From NCBI GenBank assembly GCA_021802085.1, contig JAKAAZ010000029.1, positions 1 to 21,553 of the forward strand: a stretch of DNA of 21,553 nt. Reading direction: 5' to 3'. This DNA comes from Acidobacteriota bacterium. Its GTDB lineage: Bacteria > Acidobacteriota > Terriglobia > Terriglobales > Acidobacteriaceae. A model generated the notes under the pieces. It saw only the letters and a list, made by a program, of their open reading frames with translations, was not told where the DNA came from and ran no database searches. Numbering within the stretch: the first letter of the stretch is position 1; each line of letters begins with the position of its first letter. Below, piece by piece: positions 14,494-21,553 of this stretch. Both the position numbers and the translations under genes were made by a program.

Positions 14494-15848
14494 TGCAGGT
14501 TCTCCGCTGAATCGGGGGTGAGGGTGCCGGTGGCGTACATCAGTTCGGCGTAGGCAACCGTGTTTCCGTACACGGCACGCCAATAATCGTTCTGGCTTCG
14601 CCGCTCGGCATCTTCCGCGCGCAGCAGATCGGTCATTGTCGTCAGTCCCGCCTTGTAACGGTTCTGCACAATCCGCAGGCTCTCGGCCGACTGCTCCATC
14701 GCCGCCTGGGCCGTCGTCACCATGCGCTCGGCGGTCTGGTGCTGGGTCCAGGCACGGCTTACTGCAAGGCGAATTTGCTGCTCGCCGGCCCGCTCCTGCG
14801 CCTCGGCCTTCTGCCGTCCGGCCTGTTCCTGCTGCAGTTTCGCGCGCTTGGCCAACGGAAGAATGTCCAGGTTCAGCTGAACGCCGGCGACCCAGTTGTC
14901 GCCTCCAGTGCCGGCGAAGCTCTCGCGATCCATCTCCCAGTTGCCATACGCGCTCACCTGCGGAGCAAAGTCATCTCTGGCCGCCTTCACCCCGGCCTGT
15001 TGCGAGGAGTTCTGTTGCTGCAGCGCCTTCAGATCGGGTCTCGCTTTCAGGGCACTGGCAACATCGTCCGCCAAAACGCCGTCGGGAAAGCTCCGCGCAT
15101 CGATCGGCTGGAGTGTTGCGCGAGGCAGCGCGGATGTTCCCATTACCGCTTCCAGTTCCGCCCAGGCGGTATCCACGTCGCCCTCCGCGGCAATCAGTTC
15201 CTGCTGCCGCTCCGACAGATTCACCTGCGCCGCCAGCATATCGGAATCCACCGCCAGCCCGGCGCGCACTCGGGTTTGCGCATCCGCCAGCAGGGCCTGC
15301 GATGTCGCTAGCTGATGCTGCGCAACATCGATCTGCCGCTGAGCGTACAACACGGCTTGATACGCCTGGACTACGCCCAGGACCACGCCTCTCTTCGCCT
15401 GGTCGCTCATCGACGCCGCGCTGCCCGCTGCCAGCCGGGCACCCTTGATCTGTTCCTGCGTGCCGAACCAGTTGAAGAGCATCCACGAGCCACTGAGCCG
15501 GGTGGCAAAATTGCCGACCGGCGTTGGCCGGTTCAATGAATTCAAAGCAAAATCGCTGGTCGTAAATCGCTGCTGCCGCAGCTTTGTGCCGAAGACGTAC
15601 ACCGGATCGTTGCCGCGTGAAATATCCTCGGCAAAGTTGAGGCGTGGCAACAGTCCGGTGCGCGCCAGCGTGGTTTGTGCGACCGCCGCGTTCAGATCCG
15701 CCTGCGCCATCGCCGCCGCGGGGTTCTGCCCGAGTGCCAGGTCGATCGCCTGCCGAAGAGTGAGGGGCTGCTGCTGAGCAACCGCCGCCATGCTTACCAG
15801 ACAACTGAAGATCGCCGGCCACAGGGCCCGATAGATACAAGCGTGCAT
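14490..15848 (-). CDS. TolC-family outer membrane efflux protein, pump 1
   Basis: Outer membrane channel component, 452 residues. A signal peptide covers about 1-24 (hydrophobic 8-23, probable cut AVA/QQQ). Two OEP repeats follow: LTLRQAIDLALGQNPAAA (29-46) opens the first, and the second holds ALKARPDLKALQQQ and the late motif VQNRYKAGLTTMTDLLRAED, both characteristic of TolC-type proteins. Long alpha-helical, Gln- and Ala-rich stretches fit the periplasmic tunnel. ATG 15848 is preferred to the in-frame TTG at 15866; GAGGA lies 11 bases upstream of it. It is the first gene of the efflux operon, so the promoter should lie in 15849-16043. The 3' end overlaps the membrane-fusion gene by ATGA. 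Confidence 0.94.
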   Translation of the reverse strand: MHACIYRALWPAIFSCLVSMAAVAQQQPLTLRQAIDLALGQNPAAAMAQADLNAAVAQTTLARTGLLPRLNFAEDISRGNDPVYVFGTKLRQQRFTTSDFALNSLNRPTPVGNFATRLSGSWMLFNWFGTQEQIKGARLAAGSAASMSDQAKRGVVLGVVQAYQAVLYAQRQIDVAQHQLATSQALLADAQTRVRAGLAVDSDMLAAQVNLSERQQELIAAEGDVDTAWAELEAVMGTSALPRATLQPIDARSFPDGVLADDVASALKARPDLKALQQQNSSQQAGVKAARDDFAPQVSAYGNWEMDRESFAGTGGDNWVAGVQLNLDILPLAKRAKLQQEQAGRQKAEAQERAGEQQIRLAVSRAWTQHQTAERMVTTAQAAMEQSAESLRIVQNRYKAGLTTMTDLLRAEDAERRSQNDYWRAVYGNTVAYAELMYATGTLTPDSAENLQ

Positions 15849-16043
15849 CGAGTGATATGTCCTCAATTGGAGCGTTCACTCGAATAAAGCCCAGGACATT
15901 CGAATTCGTTACAGAATCGGCGAAAACAAACATGGTCCGCTGTTTCCGAGGATGCCTCACGCTGAATGCCCCGGTTGCGGGAAAGGAAGGCGACCGTTGT
16001 TGTATCTTTATGGAAGCGATAGAAATTATGTCGCTAACCTTTT
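15849..16043. promoter_or_regulatory. Divergent intergenic region between the two efflux loci
   Basis: This stretch separates the minus-strand tolC operon from the plus-strand locus and must hold the promoter of the former, probably of both. On the plus strand TTGTAT (16000-16005), 18 bases, AATTAT (16024-16029) is a loose sigma-70-like pair upstream of the hypothetical membrane protein. Around 16001-16045 the sequence is more AT-rich than the flanking genes, as expected of a promoter. No regulator gene and no convincing operator palindrome were noticed. Confidence 0.3.
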
Positions 16044-16661
16044 ATGGGCTTGTGCTATCTAAGTAGCAGCGGGAGTGTTTCCCTGCAATACCTTCTCGAG
16101 GCAGCCTATTTGCCGTTTGCAGTGGTGAAGTTTGCGCTAAGCCTCAGTTTCCCTGTGAGTACATCGTGCACAAAGCGGAGTAGCCGTTGGCGCATCCCAC
16201 TGCTCTTATTGGGATTGACTGTCGCCGTTTTTACCTGGGGCTTGCAGTATAAACTGTCCCTTTACGATCCACCCCAGGCTGTCACCCGAAAGATGCCGAG
16301 CGCGAAGCTGCTGTCGTCCGATGAACAGGCGGCAATTGCTGCGAGTCCGCTGTCGAGCTTTGCCTCGCCGCCCGAAAAGACGATTCGGACCATATTTACC
16401 TCGATCCTTCTCCTCTTTGTTCTGAAACTGGCCTCCCCAAGCTTGCAGCCCGCAGTCCGGATGGAATCGTTGACCGCGAACCGAGGGTGGCTGTTGCGAC
16501 GGTTCTCGAACATGAACGCCTTCTTCTTCCTACCTCCCCCCCTCCCTCAATACCACTCTCTAAGCTACTCGCCTTCGCGGGCGATCCATCTGGTCGATCC
16601 AATCATTACTCCCGCAAGGCATGAACGGAATGCAGGTCATTCGAACCAAGCCTTGGCATAG
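16044..16661 (+). CDS. Hypothetical membrane protein upstream of efflux pump 2 (start and end uncertain)
   Basis: An open frame of 205 residues whose middle looks coding. A basic segment (KRSSRWR, 44-50) is followed by a membrane helix (about 51-68, IPLLLLGLTVAVFTWGLQ), a conserved-looking KLSLYDPPQ (70-78), a polar stretch, a second helix (about 117-130, TIFTSILLLFVLKLA) and an aromatic-proline tail FFFLPPPLP (160-168). The last 37 residues look like non-coding translation, so the original stop may have been lost or a frameshift may lie near 16545. The ATG at 16044 lacks a Shine-Dalgarno; TTG 16110 (GAGG eight bases before) or GTG 16155 may be the true start. The stop lies 16 bases before the membrane-fusion gene, compatible with an operon. 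No function is assigned. Confidence 0.45.
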   Translation: MGLCYLSSSGSVSLQYLLEAAYLPFAVVKFALSLSFPVSTSCTKRSSRWRIPLLLLGLTVAVFTWGLQYKLSLYDPPQAVTRKMPSAKLLSSDEQAAIAASPLSSFASPPEKTIRTIFTSILLLFVLKLASPSLQPAVRMESLTANRGWLLRRFSNMNAFFFLPPPLPQYHSLSYSPSRAIHLVDPIITPARHERNAGHSNQALA

Positions 16662-16677
16662 GCAGGAACGTTTTCTC

Positions 16678-17988
16678 ATGAAGATTTCCAAGCGAACAGT
16701 AATTGCAGTGGTTGTCGTTCTCATCGTAATCTGCGCTGTCTGGGCAATCCACGTCAGAGGTGGGAGCGAAAGGCAAGCGGCGAAAAGCTCTTCCCAGAAT
16801 CAGATGTTTGAAGCAGCGGCGGTGGCTGTGGTTCAGCGCATGCCAGCGGAGGACTCCGTCACCATTCCCGGCGTCTTTCAGGCGTATCAGGACGTCCTGG
16901 TTCATGCCGAAGTGACCGGTTACGTTAAGAACATTTTTGTCGATATCGGCGACCGGGTACACACCGGGGAAGTCCTGGCGATTCTCGATGTTCCCGATTT
17001 GAACGCAGAAGTGAACGCAGCCCAGGCCGCCGTTAGTCGTGACAAATCGGAAATCCAACGGACCCGCAACGATGTTGCCCGGGCCGTGGCCATCCACGCA
17101 GCCCTCCACTCTGAATATGCGCGGTTGAAGACGGCCGCCGCGACGCTGCCGGGATTGATTGCGCAGCAGGATCTGGATGACAAACAGGCCGCTGACCTCT
17201 CTTCTGAGGCACAGATCGACGCCGCCAAGTCGGCATATGCGGCGGCACAGGAAAAAACCAGCGAAGACGAGGCAACCCTGGAACGCTACAAGGCCATGCA
17301 GGCATATTCCTATGTGCGCTCGCCTTTCAATGGCGTCGTCACCTTTCGCTTTGCGGACACCGGCGCCTTGATCGCGGCAGGCACGAGCGAAAGCAAGGAA
17401 GCCATGCCGGTTGTGCGTGTCGCCCAGAGCGATCTGCTGCGTCTTCGCATGCCAGTGCCGGAATCCGATGTGGATTACATGCACGTCGGCGATCCTGCGG
17501 TTGTTCAAGTGCAGGCCACAGGGGAAAAGATCAACACCCGTATTGTCCGTTTTACGCGCTCCCTCGATACCGATACCCGAACCATGCTGACCGAAGTCGA
17601 TATTCCCAACAAGGACCTTCATTTGGCTCCCGGCATGTTTGCCAACACTACCTTTCCATTAACGCAGGACCGCAATGCCATGATCGTGCCCATCGATGGC
17701 ATCGTCGAGGGAGACCAGCCGTACGTGCTGGTCGTGAACCAGCAAAATCGGGTGGTGAAGCACCCGGTGGTGCTGGGAATTCAAGGCCCCAATTTCTACC
17801 AGGTGGTAAGCGGGGTCCATATCGGAGACAGGGTCATCGTCGGCAACCAAGCGAATTACCAGACGGGTCAAAAAGTGACACCGAGCCCAGTGGATATGAG
17901 CTTGGCGACGTTCAAGCAGACATCCAGTCATCTCCAAAGCCCGCAGCCAACCCAGCAACCTTCGTCGCCCGAGAAAGGGCAGAAGTAA
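16678..17988 (+). CDS. RND membrane-fusion protein (HlyD/AcrA family), pump 2
   Basis: Periplasmic adaptor of 436 residues, anchored by an uncleaved signal-anchor helix (about 7-25, TVIAVVVVLIVICAVWAIH) rather than a lipobox, unlike the adaptor of pump 1. The first lipoyl half is around 76-104 (VHAEVTGYVKNIFVDIGD), the helical hairpin about 105-208, the second lipoyl half about 210-235 (YSYVRSPFNGVVTFRFADTG), followed by beta-barrel and membrane-proximal domains. The last 25 residues are rich in Pro, Gln and Ser and probably disordered. ATG 16678 has AGGAA nine bases upstream and begins the anchor directly; ATG 16621 would add 19 residues without such support. The stop TAA is directly followed by the permease ATG (TAAATG), indicating tight coupling. 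Confidence 0.93.
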   Translation: MKISKRTVIAVVVVLIVICAVWAIHVRGGSERQAAKSSSQNQMFEAAAVAVVQRMPAEDSVTIPGVFQAYQDVLVHAEVTGYVKNIFVDIGDRVHTGEVLAILDVPDLNAEVNAAQAAVSRDKSEIQRTRNDVARAVAIHAALHSEYARLKTAAATLPGLIAQQDLDDKQAADLSSEAQIDAAKSAYAAAQEKTSEDEATLERYKAMQAYSYVRSPFNGVVTFRFADTGALIAAGTSESKEAMPVVRVAQSDLLRLRMPVPESDVDYMHVGDPAVVQVQATGEKINTRIVRFTRSLDTDTRTMLTEVDIPNKDLHLAPGMFANTTFPLTQDRNAMIVPIDGIVEGDQPYVLVVNQQNRVVKHPVVLGIQGPNFYQVVSGVHIGDRVIVGNQANYQTGQKVTPSPVDMSLATFKQTSSHLQSPQPTQQPSSPEKGQK

Positions 17989-18160
17989 ATGTCGTCGTTT
18001 GCCATCCGCTATCCATTTTTCATCCTGATGGCGTGCATGGCTATCGTTGTGATCGGAACGGTCAACCTGCTGAGCATGCCGGTCGATCTGTTTCCGGCTG
18101 TCAAAATCCCGGTGGTGGTGGTCGCGACCTTTTACTCCGGCATGCCGCCGGAGCAGATTG
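17989..18160 (+). repeat. Direct repeat copy 1 (5' end of RND permease gene)
   Basis: This segment matches 21382-21553 with three mismatches, at 18003, 18009 and 18033. The match begins at the ATG; the bases upstream of the two start codons differ. The partner copy is cut by the window end, so the repeat may be much longer. The distance between copies is 3393 bases, one permease gene plus spacer. Confidence 0.95.
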
Positions 18161-21100
18161 AAGCCGACATTACCAACACCTTCGAGCGCTTCTTCACGCT
18201 GGGAAGCAACATCGACCACATCGAGTCGCGCTCGATGACCGGCGTCAGCCTGATTAAGGTGTATTTCACGCCGGGCACCGATCCCAATGCCGATGTCAGC
18301 AATATTTCCAACCTGGCCATGGCCGACTTGCGCCGTTTGCCGCCAGGGACGTTTCCGCCGGTCGTACTTTCCTTCGATGCCTCCAATTTGCCGGTCTGCC
18401 TGATTACCGTCGAGGGGCAAGGACTGAATGAAATCCAGTTGAAAGACTACGCGATGTTTCAAATTCGCGACCAGGTGGCCAACGTCAAGGGAGCATCGGT
18501 GCCGCAGCCGTATGGCGGGACGTATCGGCAGGTGATGGTCTACGTCGATCCGATGAAGCTGGAAGCCACCGGGCTCAGCGTCAACGACGTGTACAGGGCG
18601 GTGAACAGCTTCAACCTGATTCTGCCTGCCGGTGACGTGCGCATTGGGCCGAAGGACTACAACATCTATGCGAACAGCCAGGTAGTGAAGCCCTCGGATG
18701 CGAATTTGATTCCGTTGAAAACGGAGGGGAATTCCTCTGTCCTGGTGGGCGATGTGGGGCATGCCGAGGATGGCGGCCAGTTGCAATACTCCATCGTGCG
18801 CGTGGACGGGGAGCACTCGGTATATCTGCCGATCTTCAGGCAGGGGGGCGGCAGCAATACCATCAACATTGTGGACGGCATTCGCGAGCGGGTGAAGCAT
18901 CTACTGGACGTGCCGCCGCAATTGAAGGCGCGGGTGGTCTTCGATCAGTCGATCTTCGTGAAGATGGCGGTGAATAACGTGATCCACGAAGGCGGTATAG
19001 GCCTGTTGCTGACTGCGATCATGATTCTGCTGTTCCTGGGCAATCTGCGCGCCACTGTCGCCGTCATGCTTTCGATTCCCCTATCGACCCTGGCCGGGTT
19101 CCTGCTATTGAATGCCGCGGGCAACACCATCAACACAATGGTGCTGGGCGGGCTGGCGCTGGCGCTTTCGCGCCTGATCGACAATTCCGTGATCGTGCTG
19201 GAGAACATCTTCCGCCATATGGAGATGGGGGAGTCGCCGATAACAGCGGCGGAGCAGGGCGGCAAGGAGGTGGACCTGGCGGTCCTGGCGGCCACCGTCT
19301 CCACGTCCATCGTGTTTTTTCCCGTGGTGCTGCTGACTGGAGTGAGCAAATACCTGTTCACCGCTCTGGCACTGGGCGTGGTGCTGGCCATGTTCGCTTC
19401 TTATATCGTCGCCATGACGGTAATCCCGTTGTTCTGCGCCAAGTTTATCCACCTAGCAGGGCACACAGAACAGGAAGTTCCCGGGAAATCGGAGGAATCC
19501 GAATCTATACCGTCCGAGCTTTTGATAGAAAACATGGAAGCCGAGCGAGTTCATGCGCACAGACAACGTTCATTTTTCCAGAAAATTGCCGGCGGTTTTA
19601 ACGAGTATTACCGTCGGCTGGAAAAACGATATGACCGCGGCGTTGCCTATTGTTTGTGGCGGCCTGTTTTCGTAACCATGATCGTTTCCCTTTTTGTGAT
19701 ACTCAGCCTGGCGCTGTATCCATTTCTTAATCTGGCGTTCTTTCCGCGCACCGATCCGGGTCAATTTGTCATCAACTTCAAGGCTCCGCCAGGAACACGG
19801 CTGGAGTTGACTGACCAGTATTCCGCGCGAATTGAACAGGTGATCCGGCAAGTGGTGGTGCCGTCCGATCTGAACATGATCGTCTCGAATATCGGCGTCT
19901 ACCCCGATCTGTCCGCCATTTACACCACCAATACAGCCATGGACAATGCCTTCGTCCAGGTAAGCCTGAAAGAAGACCACAAGGTCGGCAGCTATGCCTA
20001 TATGACACGCGTTCGCGAGCGTCTCGGCCGGGAAATGCCGGAGGTACAGACCTATTTCCAGACCGGCGGCCTGGTGGACTCGGTGGTCAACCAGGGCAAG
20101 CCGGCACCGTTCGACATCAAGGTCAACACCATGGACTTGAAGGAAGGCTACGCTGTCGCGCAGGGAATAGCCATGAAGGCCCATCAATTGGATCTGGTGA
20201 GTGACGTGCTGATTCCCCAGGACATCGACTATCCCGGACTGCAATTGAACGTGGACCGGCAGCAGGCGGCAATTCTTGGCCTGACCGAAGAGAACGTTGT
20301 CGATGGCGTGATCACGGCGCTGACCTCCAACGGGATGATCGCACCCAGCTACTGGATCGATCCCAAGTCGGGCAACAATTACATGCTGACCGTGCAGTAC
20401 TACAACAGTCAGATCCAGAGCCTGAAGGACTTCAAGGAAATCCCCTTGCGGGCGTTCAGTCCCGTCCAACCGGAAATGCACGGCTCTCCAACTGGCGTCG
20501 ACAAAGGGGGGCATCCACCGCATGACAACATCGTTCCCCTTGAAGCGGTTGCGGATATCAAATATATCAATACTCCCACTGTGATCGACCACTATCAACT
20601 ACGGCGGGTCTTCGACGTATACATTATGCCGAAGACCGAAGATCTGGGCCGGGTTGGCAAACAGATTCAGCAAGTTGTCGATGGCGCGCATCCGCCGCAA
20701 GGCACTCTGGTCAGCATTGGCGGTTCCATCATTGATATGCACGATTCGTTCCATAGCTTTGCCGTCGGCTTGGTTCTCGCGGTGGTCCTGATTTATCTCG
20801 TTCTCATGGCGCAGTTCGCCTCTTTCTCCGACCCTTTTGTCATTCTGCTGGCTATACCGCCGGGGGTTGCGGGAGTCGTGCTGACACTGCTGGTGACCGG
20901 AACGTCGCTGAACATCATGTCGTTGATGGGCCTGCTGATGATGACCGGAATGGCGGTATCAAATAGCATCCTCATCGTCGAATTCGTGGGAAAACAGCGC
21001 GAGGAAGGCAAGCCGCTGAAAGTCGCACTGGCGGAAGCCTGCCGATTCCGCTTGCGCCCTATCCTGATGACCACATTGGCCACCGTATTGGGAATTATCC

Positions 21101-21288
21101 CGATGTCGCTGGGGCTGGAGGCTGGCAGCGAGCAATACGCGCCGTTGGCACGCGCTCTTCTGGGTGGGGTGCTGGTCTCCGCTGTAGTGAGCATCTTCCT
21201 GGTTCCCACTGTGTATTTCCTGATTCACCGTCACCAGAAGGACGAGGTTGACGGTCCGCAAGCGCAAGATCTCGAAGCAAGGGCGTGA
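17989..21288 (+). CDS. RND efflux permease, pump 2
   Basis: Inner-membrane permease of 1099 residues with two RND halves. TM1 is at about 9-29, the porter domain follows, and TM4 contains LSRLIDNSVIVLEN. Asp398 matches AcrB D407, Asn399 replaces D408, and an extra Arg395 lies three residues before the Asp. TM10 has MAVSNSILIVEF with Ser991 where AcrB has Lys940. The later RLRPILMTTLA (1021-1031) retains the Arg and Thr. A hydrophilic loop rich in Glu and Ser (about 491-530) separates the halves. It is a subfamily clearly different from pump 1, and the substrate is unknown. The start codon directly abuts the adaptor stop. No tolC gene is seen on this strand; the channel may lie beyond the right edge or be the divergent tolC. 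Confidence 0.95.
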   Translation: MSSFAIRYPFFILMACMAIVVIGTVNLLSMPVDLFPAVKIPVVVVATFYSGMPPEQIEADITNTFERFFTLGSNIDHIESRSMTGVSLIKVYFTPGTDPNADVSNISNLAMADLRRLPPGTFPPVVLSFDASNLPVCLITVEGQGLNEIQLKDYAMFQIRDQVANVKGASVPQPYGGTYRQVMVYVDPMKLEATGLSVNDVYRAVNSFNLILPAGDVRIGPKDYNIYANSQVVKPSDANLIPLKTEGNSSVLVGDVGHAEDGGQLQYSIVRVDGEHSVYLPIFRQGGGSNTINIVDGIRERVKHLLDVPPQLKARVVFDQSIFVKMAVNNVIHEGGIGLLLTAIMILLFLGNLRATVAVMLSIPLSTLAGFLLLNAAGNTINTMVLGGLALALSRLIDNSVIVLENIFRHMEMGESPITAAEQGGKEVDLAVLAATVSTSIVFFPVVLLTGVSKYLFTALALGVVLAMFASYIVAMTVIPLFCAKFIHLAGHTEQEVPGKSEESESIPSELLIENMEAERVHAHRQRSFFQKIAGGFNEYYRRLEKRYDRGVAYCLWRPVFVTMIVSLFVILSLALYPFLNLAFFPRTDPGQFVINFKAPPGTRLELTDQYSARIEQVIRQVVVPSDLNMIVSNIGVYPDLSAIYTTNTAMDNAFVQVSLKEDHKVGSYAYMTRVRERLGREMPEVQTYFQTGGLVDSVVNQGKPAPFDIKVNTMDLKEGYAVAQGIAMKAHQLDLVSDVLIPQDIDYPGLQLNVDRQQAAILGLTEENVVDGVITALTSNGMIAPSYWIDPKSGNNYMLTVQYYNSQIQSLKDFKEIPLRAFSPVQPEMHGSPTGVDKGGHPPHDNIVPLEAVADIKYINTPTVIDHYQLRRVFDVYIMPKTEDLGRVGKQIQQVVDGAHPPQGTLVSIGGSIIDMHDSFHSFAVGLVLAVVLIYLVLMAQFASFSDPFVILLAIPPGVAGVVLTLLVTGTSLNIMSLMGLLMMTGMAVSNSILIVEFVGKQREEGKPLKVALAEACRFRLRPILMTTLATVLGIIPMSLGLEAGSEQYAPLARALLGGVLVSAVVSIFLVPTVYFLIHRHQKDEVDGPQAQDLEARA

Positions 21289-21381
21289 TGCAGAATCGAT
21301 AGTTGTTCGCTCACCGTCTAAGTTGCATGCGGGCGCAAACGAAACGCCCAAAAATCTGCTGAAGAAAAGGAACAGCGCTAC

Positions 21382-21553
21382 ATGTCGTCGTTTGCTATCC
21401 GGTATCCATTTTTCATCCTGATGGCCTGCATGGCTATCGTTGTGATCGGAACGGTCAACCTGCTGAGCATGCCGGTCGATCTGTTTCCGGCTGTCAAAAT
21501 CCCGGTGGTGGTGGTCGCGACCTTTTACTCCGGCATGCCGCCGGAGCAGATTG
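21382..21553 (+). CDS. Second RND efflux permease in tandem (N-terminal part, runs off right edge)
   Basis: The first 57 codons of another RND permease are visible. They encode the same residues as the start of the permease at 17989, through TM1 to the beginning of the porter domain. Over 172 bases only three positions differ (21396, 21402, 21426), all synonymous, and the last 127 bases are identical. AAGGA lies about ten bases before the ATG, and the 93-base spacer after the previous gene shows no terminator, so it is probably in the same operon. It is either a duplicated permease or a diverged partner sharing only its 5' end; the window ends too early to tell. Confidence 0.88.
   Translation, partial: MSSFAIRYPFFILMACMAIVVIGTVNLLSMPVDLFPAVKIPVVVVATFYSGMPPEQI
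21382..21553 (+). repeat. Direct repeat copy 2 (5' end of next RND permease gene)
   Basis: Second copy of the 172-base direct repeat, identical to copy 1 from 21427 to the window end. The three differences cluster in the first 45 bases, which fits a conversion tract or a sequence-homogenised region starting after them. Confidence 0.95.

Noticed and set aside
17659..18900. 413-residue minus-strand open frame opposite the second adaptor and permease
   Set aside because: Composition is typical of antisense translation (many His, Arg, Asp), and the plus-strand genes have clear domains throughout.
21331..21349. Small inverted repeat GGGCG / CGCCC between the two tandem permease genes
   Set aside because: Only five pairs, a nine-base loop and no T-run on the plus strand; not a convincing terminator.
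1..21553. Search for CRISPR arrays, tRNA or rRNA genes, insertion sequences and phage genes
   Set aside because: No regularly spaced repeats, cloverleaf-like sequences, transposase or phage-like products were seen on reading both strands; a covariance-model scan was not possible here.

Overview
The window looks like a chromosomal segment from an Acidobacteriota (Terriglobia-type) bacterium. The grounds are a secreted von Willebrand A protein of the kind expanded in Acidobacteria, a small divergent Hfq-like protein, a recO-glyQ-glyS order, and moderately high GC with dense, overlapping operons. The taxonomic call is an inference from protein style; there is no rRNA in the window.

Left third (1-6269, all minus strand): housekeeping genes in three units. 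The unit moaD-moaE fusion, secreted VWA protein, Hfq-like protein, inositol-monophosphatase-family protein is tightly packed (GTGA overlap, 17-base gap, ATGA overlap). A 7Fe-type ferredoxin gene follows with its own candidate promoter and a clear intrinsic terminator. Then come recO, glyQ and glyS (glyS runs off the left edge). An alaC-like alanine aminotransferase is divergent on the plus strand (6530-7735).

Middle (7891-15848, minus strand): an OsmC-family peroxidase-like protein and an ECF sigma factor carrying its own C-terminal zinc-binding anti-sigma domain. Upstream of these is a five-gene efflux operon: tolC-like outer membrane factor, lipoprotein membrane-fusion protein, RND permease, DUF2892 membrane protein, and a small cysteine-containing protein. 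The first three genes overlap by ATGA, so a complete tripartite pump is probably made under translational coupling.

Right third (16044-21553, plus strand): a second, divergent efflux locus. A hypothetical membrane protein is followed by a signal-anchored membrane-fusion protein, an RND permease of a different subfamily, and the start of a further RND permease. The first 172 bases of that last gene match the preceding permease with only three synonymous differences, so a tandem RND duplication or gene conversion extends past the right edge.

No tRNA, rRNA, CRISPR array, insertion sequence or phage gene was seen. The most unusual items are the tandem near-identical RND starts, the sigma/anti-sigma fusion, the MoaD-MoaE fusion, the Hfq-like protein lacking the YKH histidine, the DUF2892 and Cys-protein tail of the first efflux operon, and the altered proton-relay residues of the second permease.
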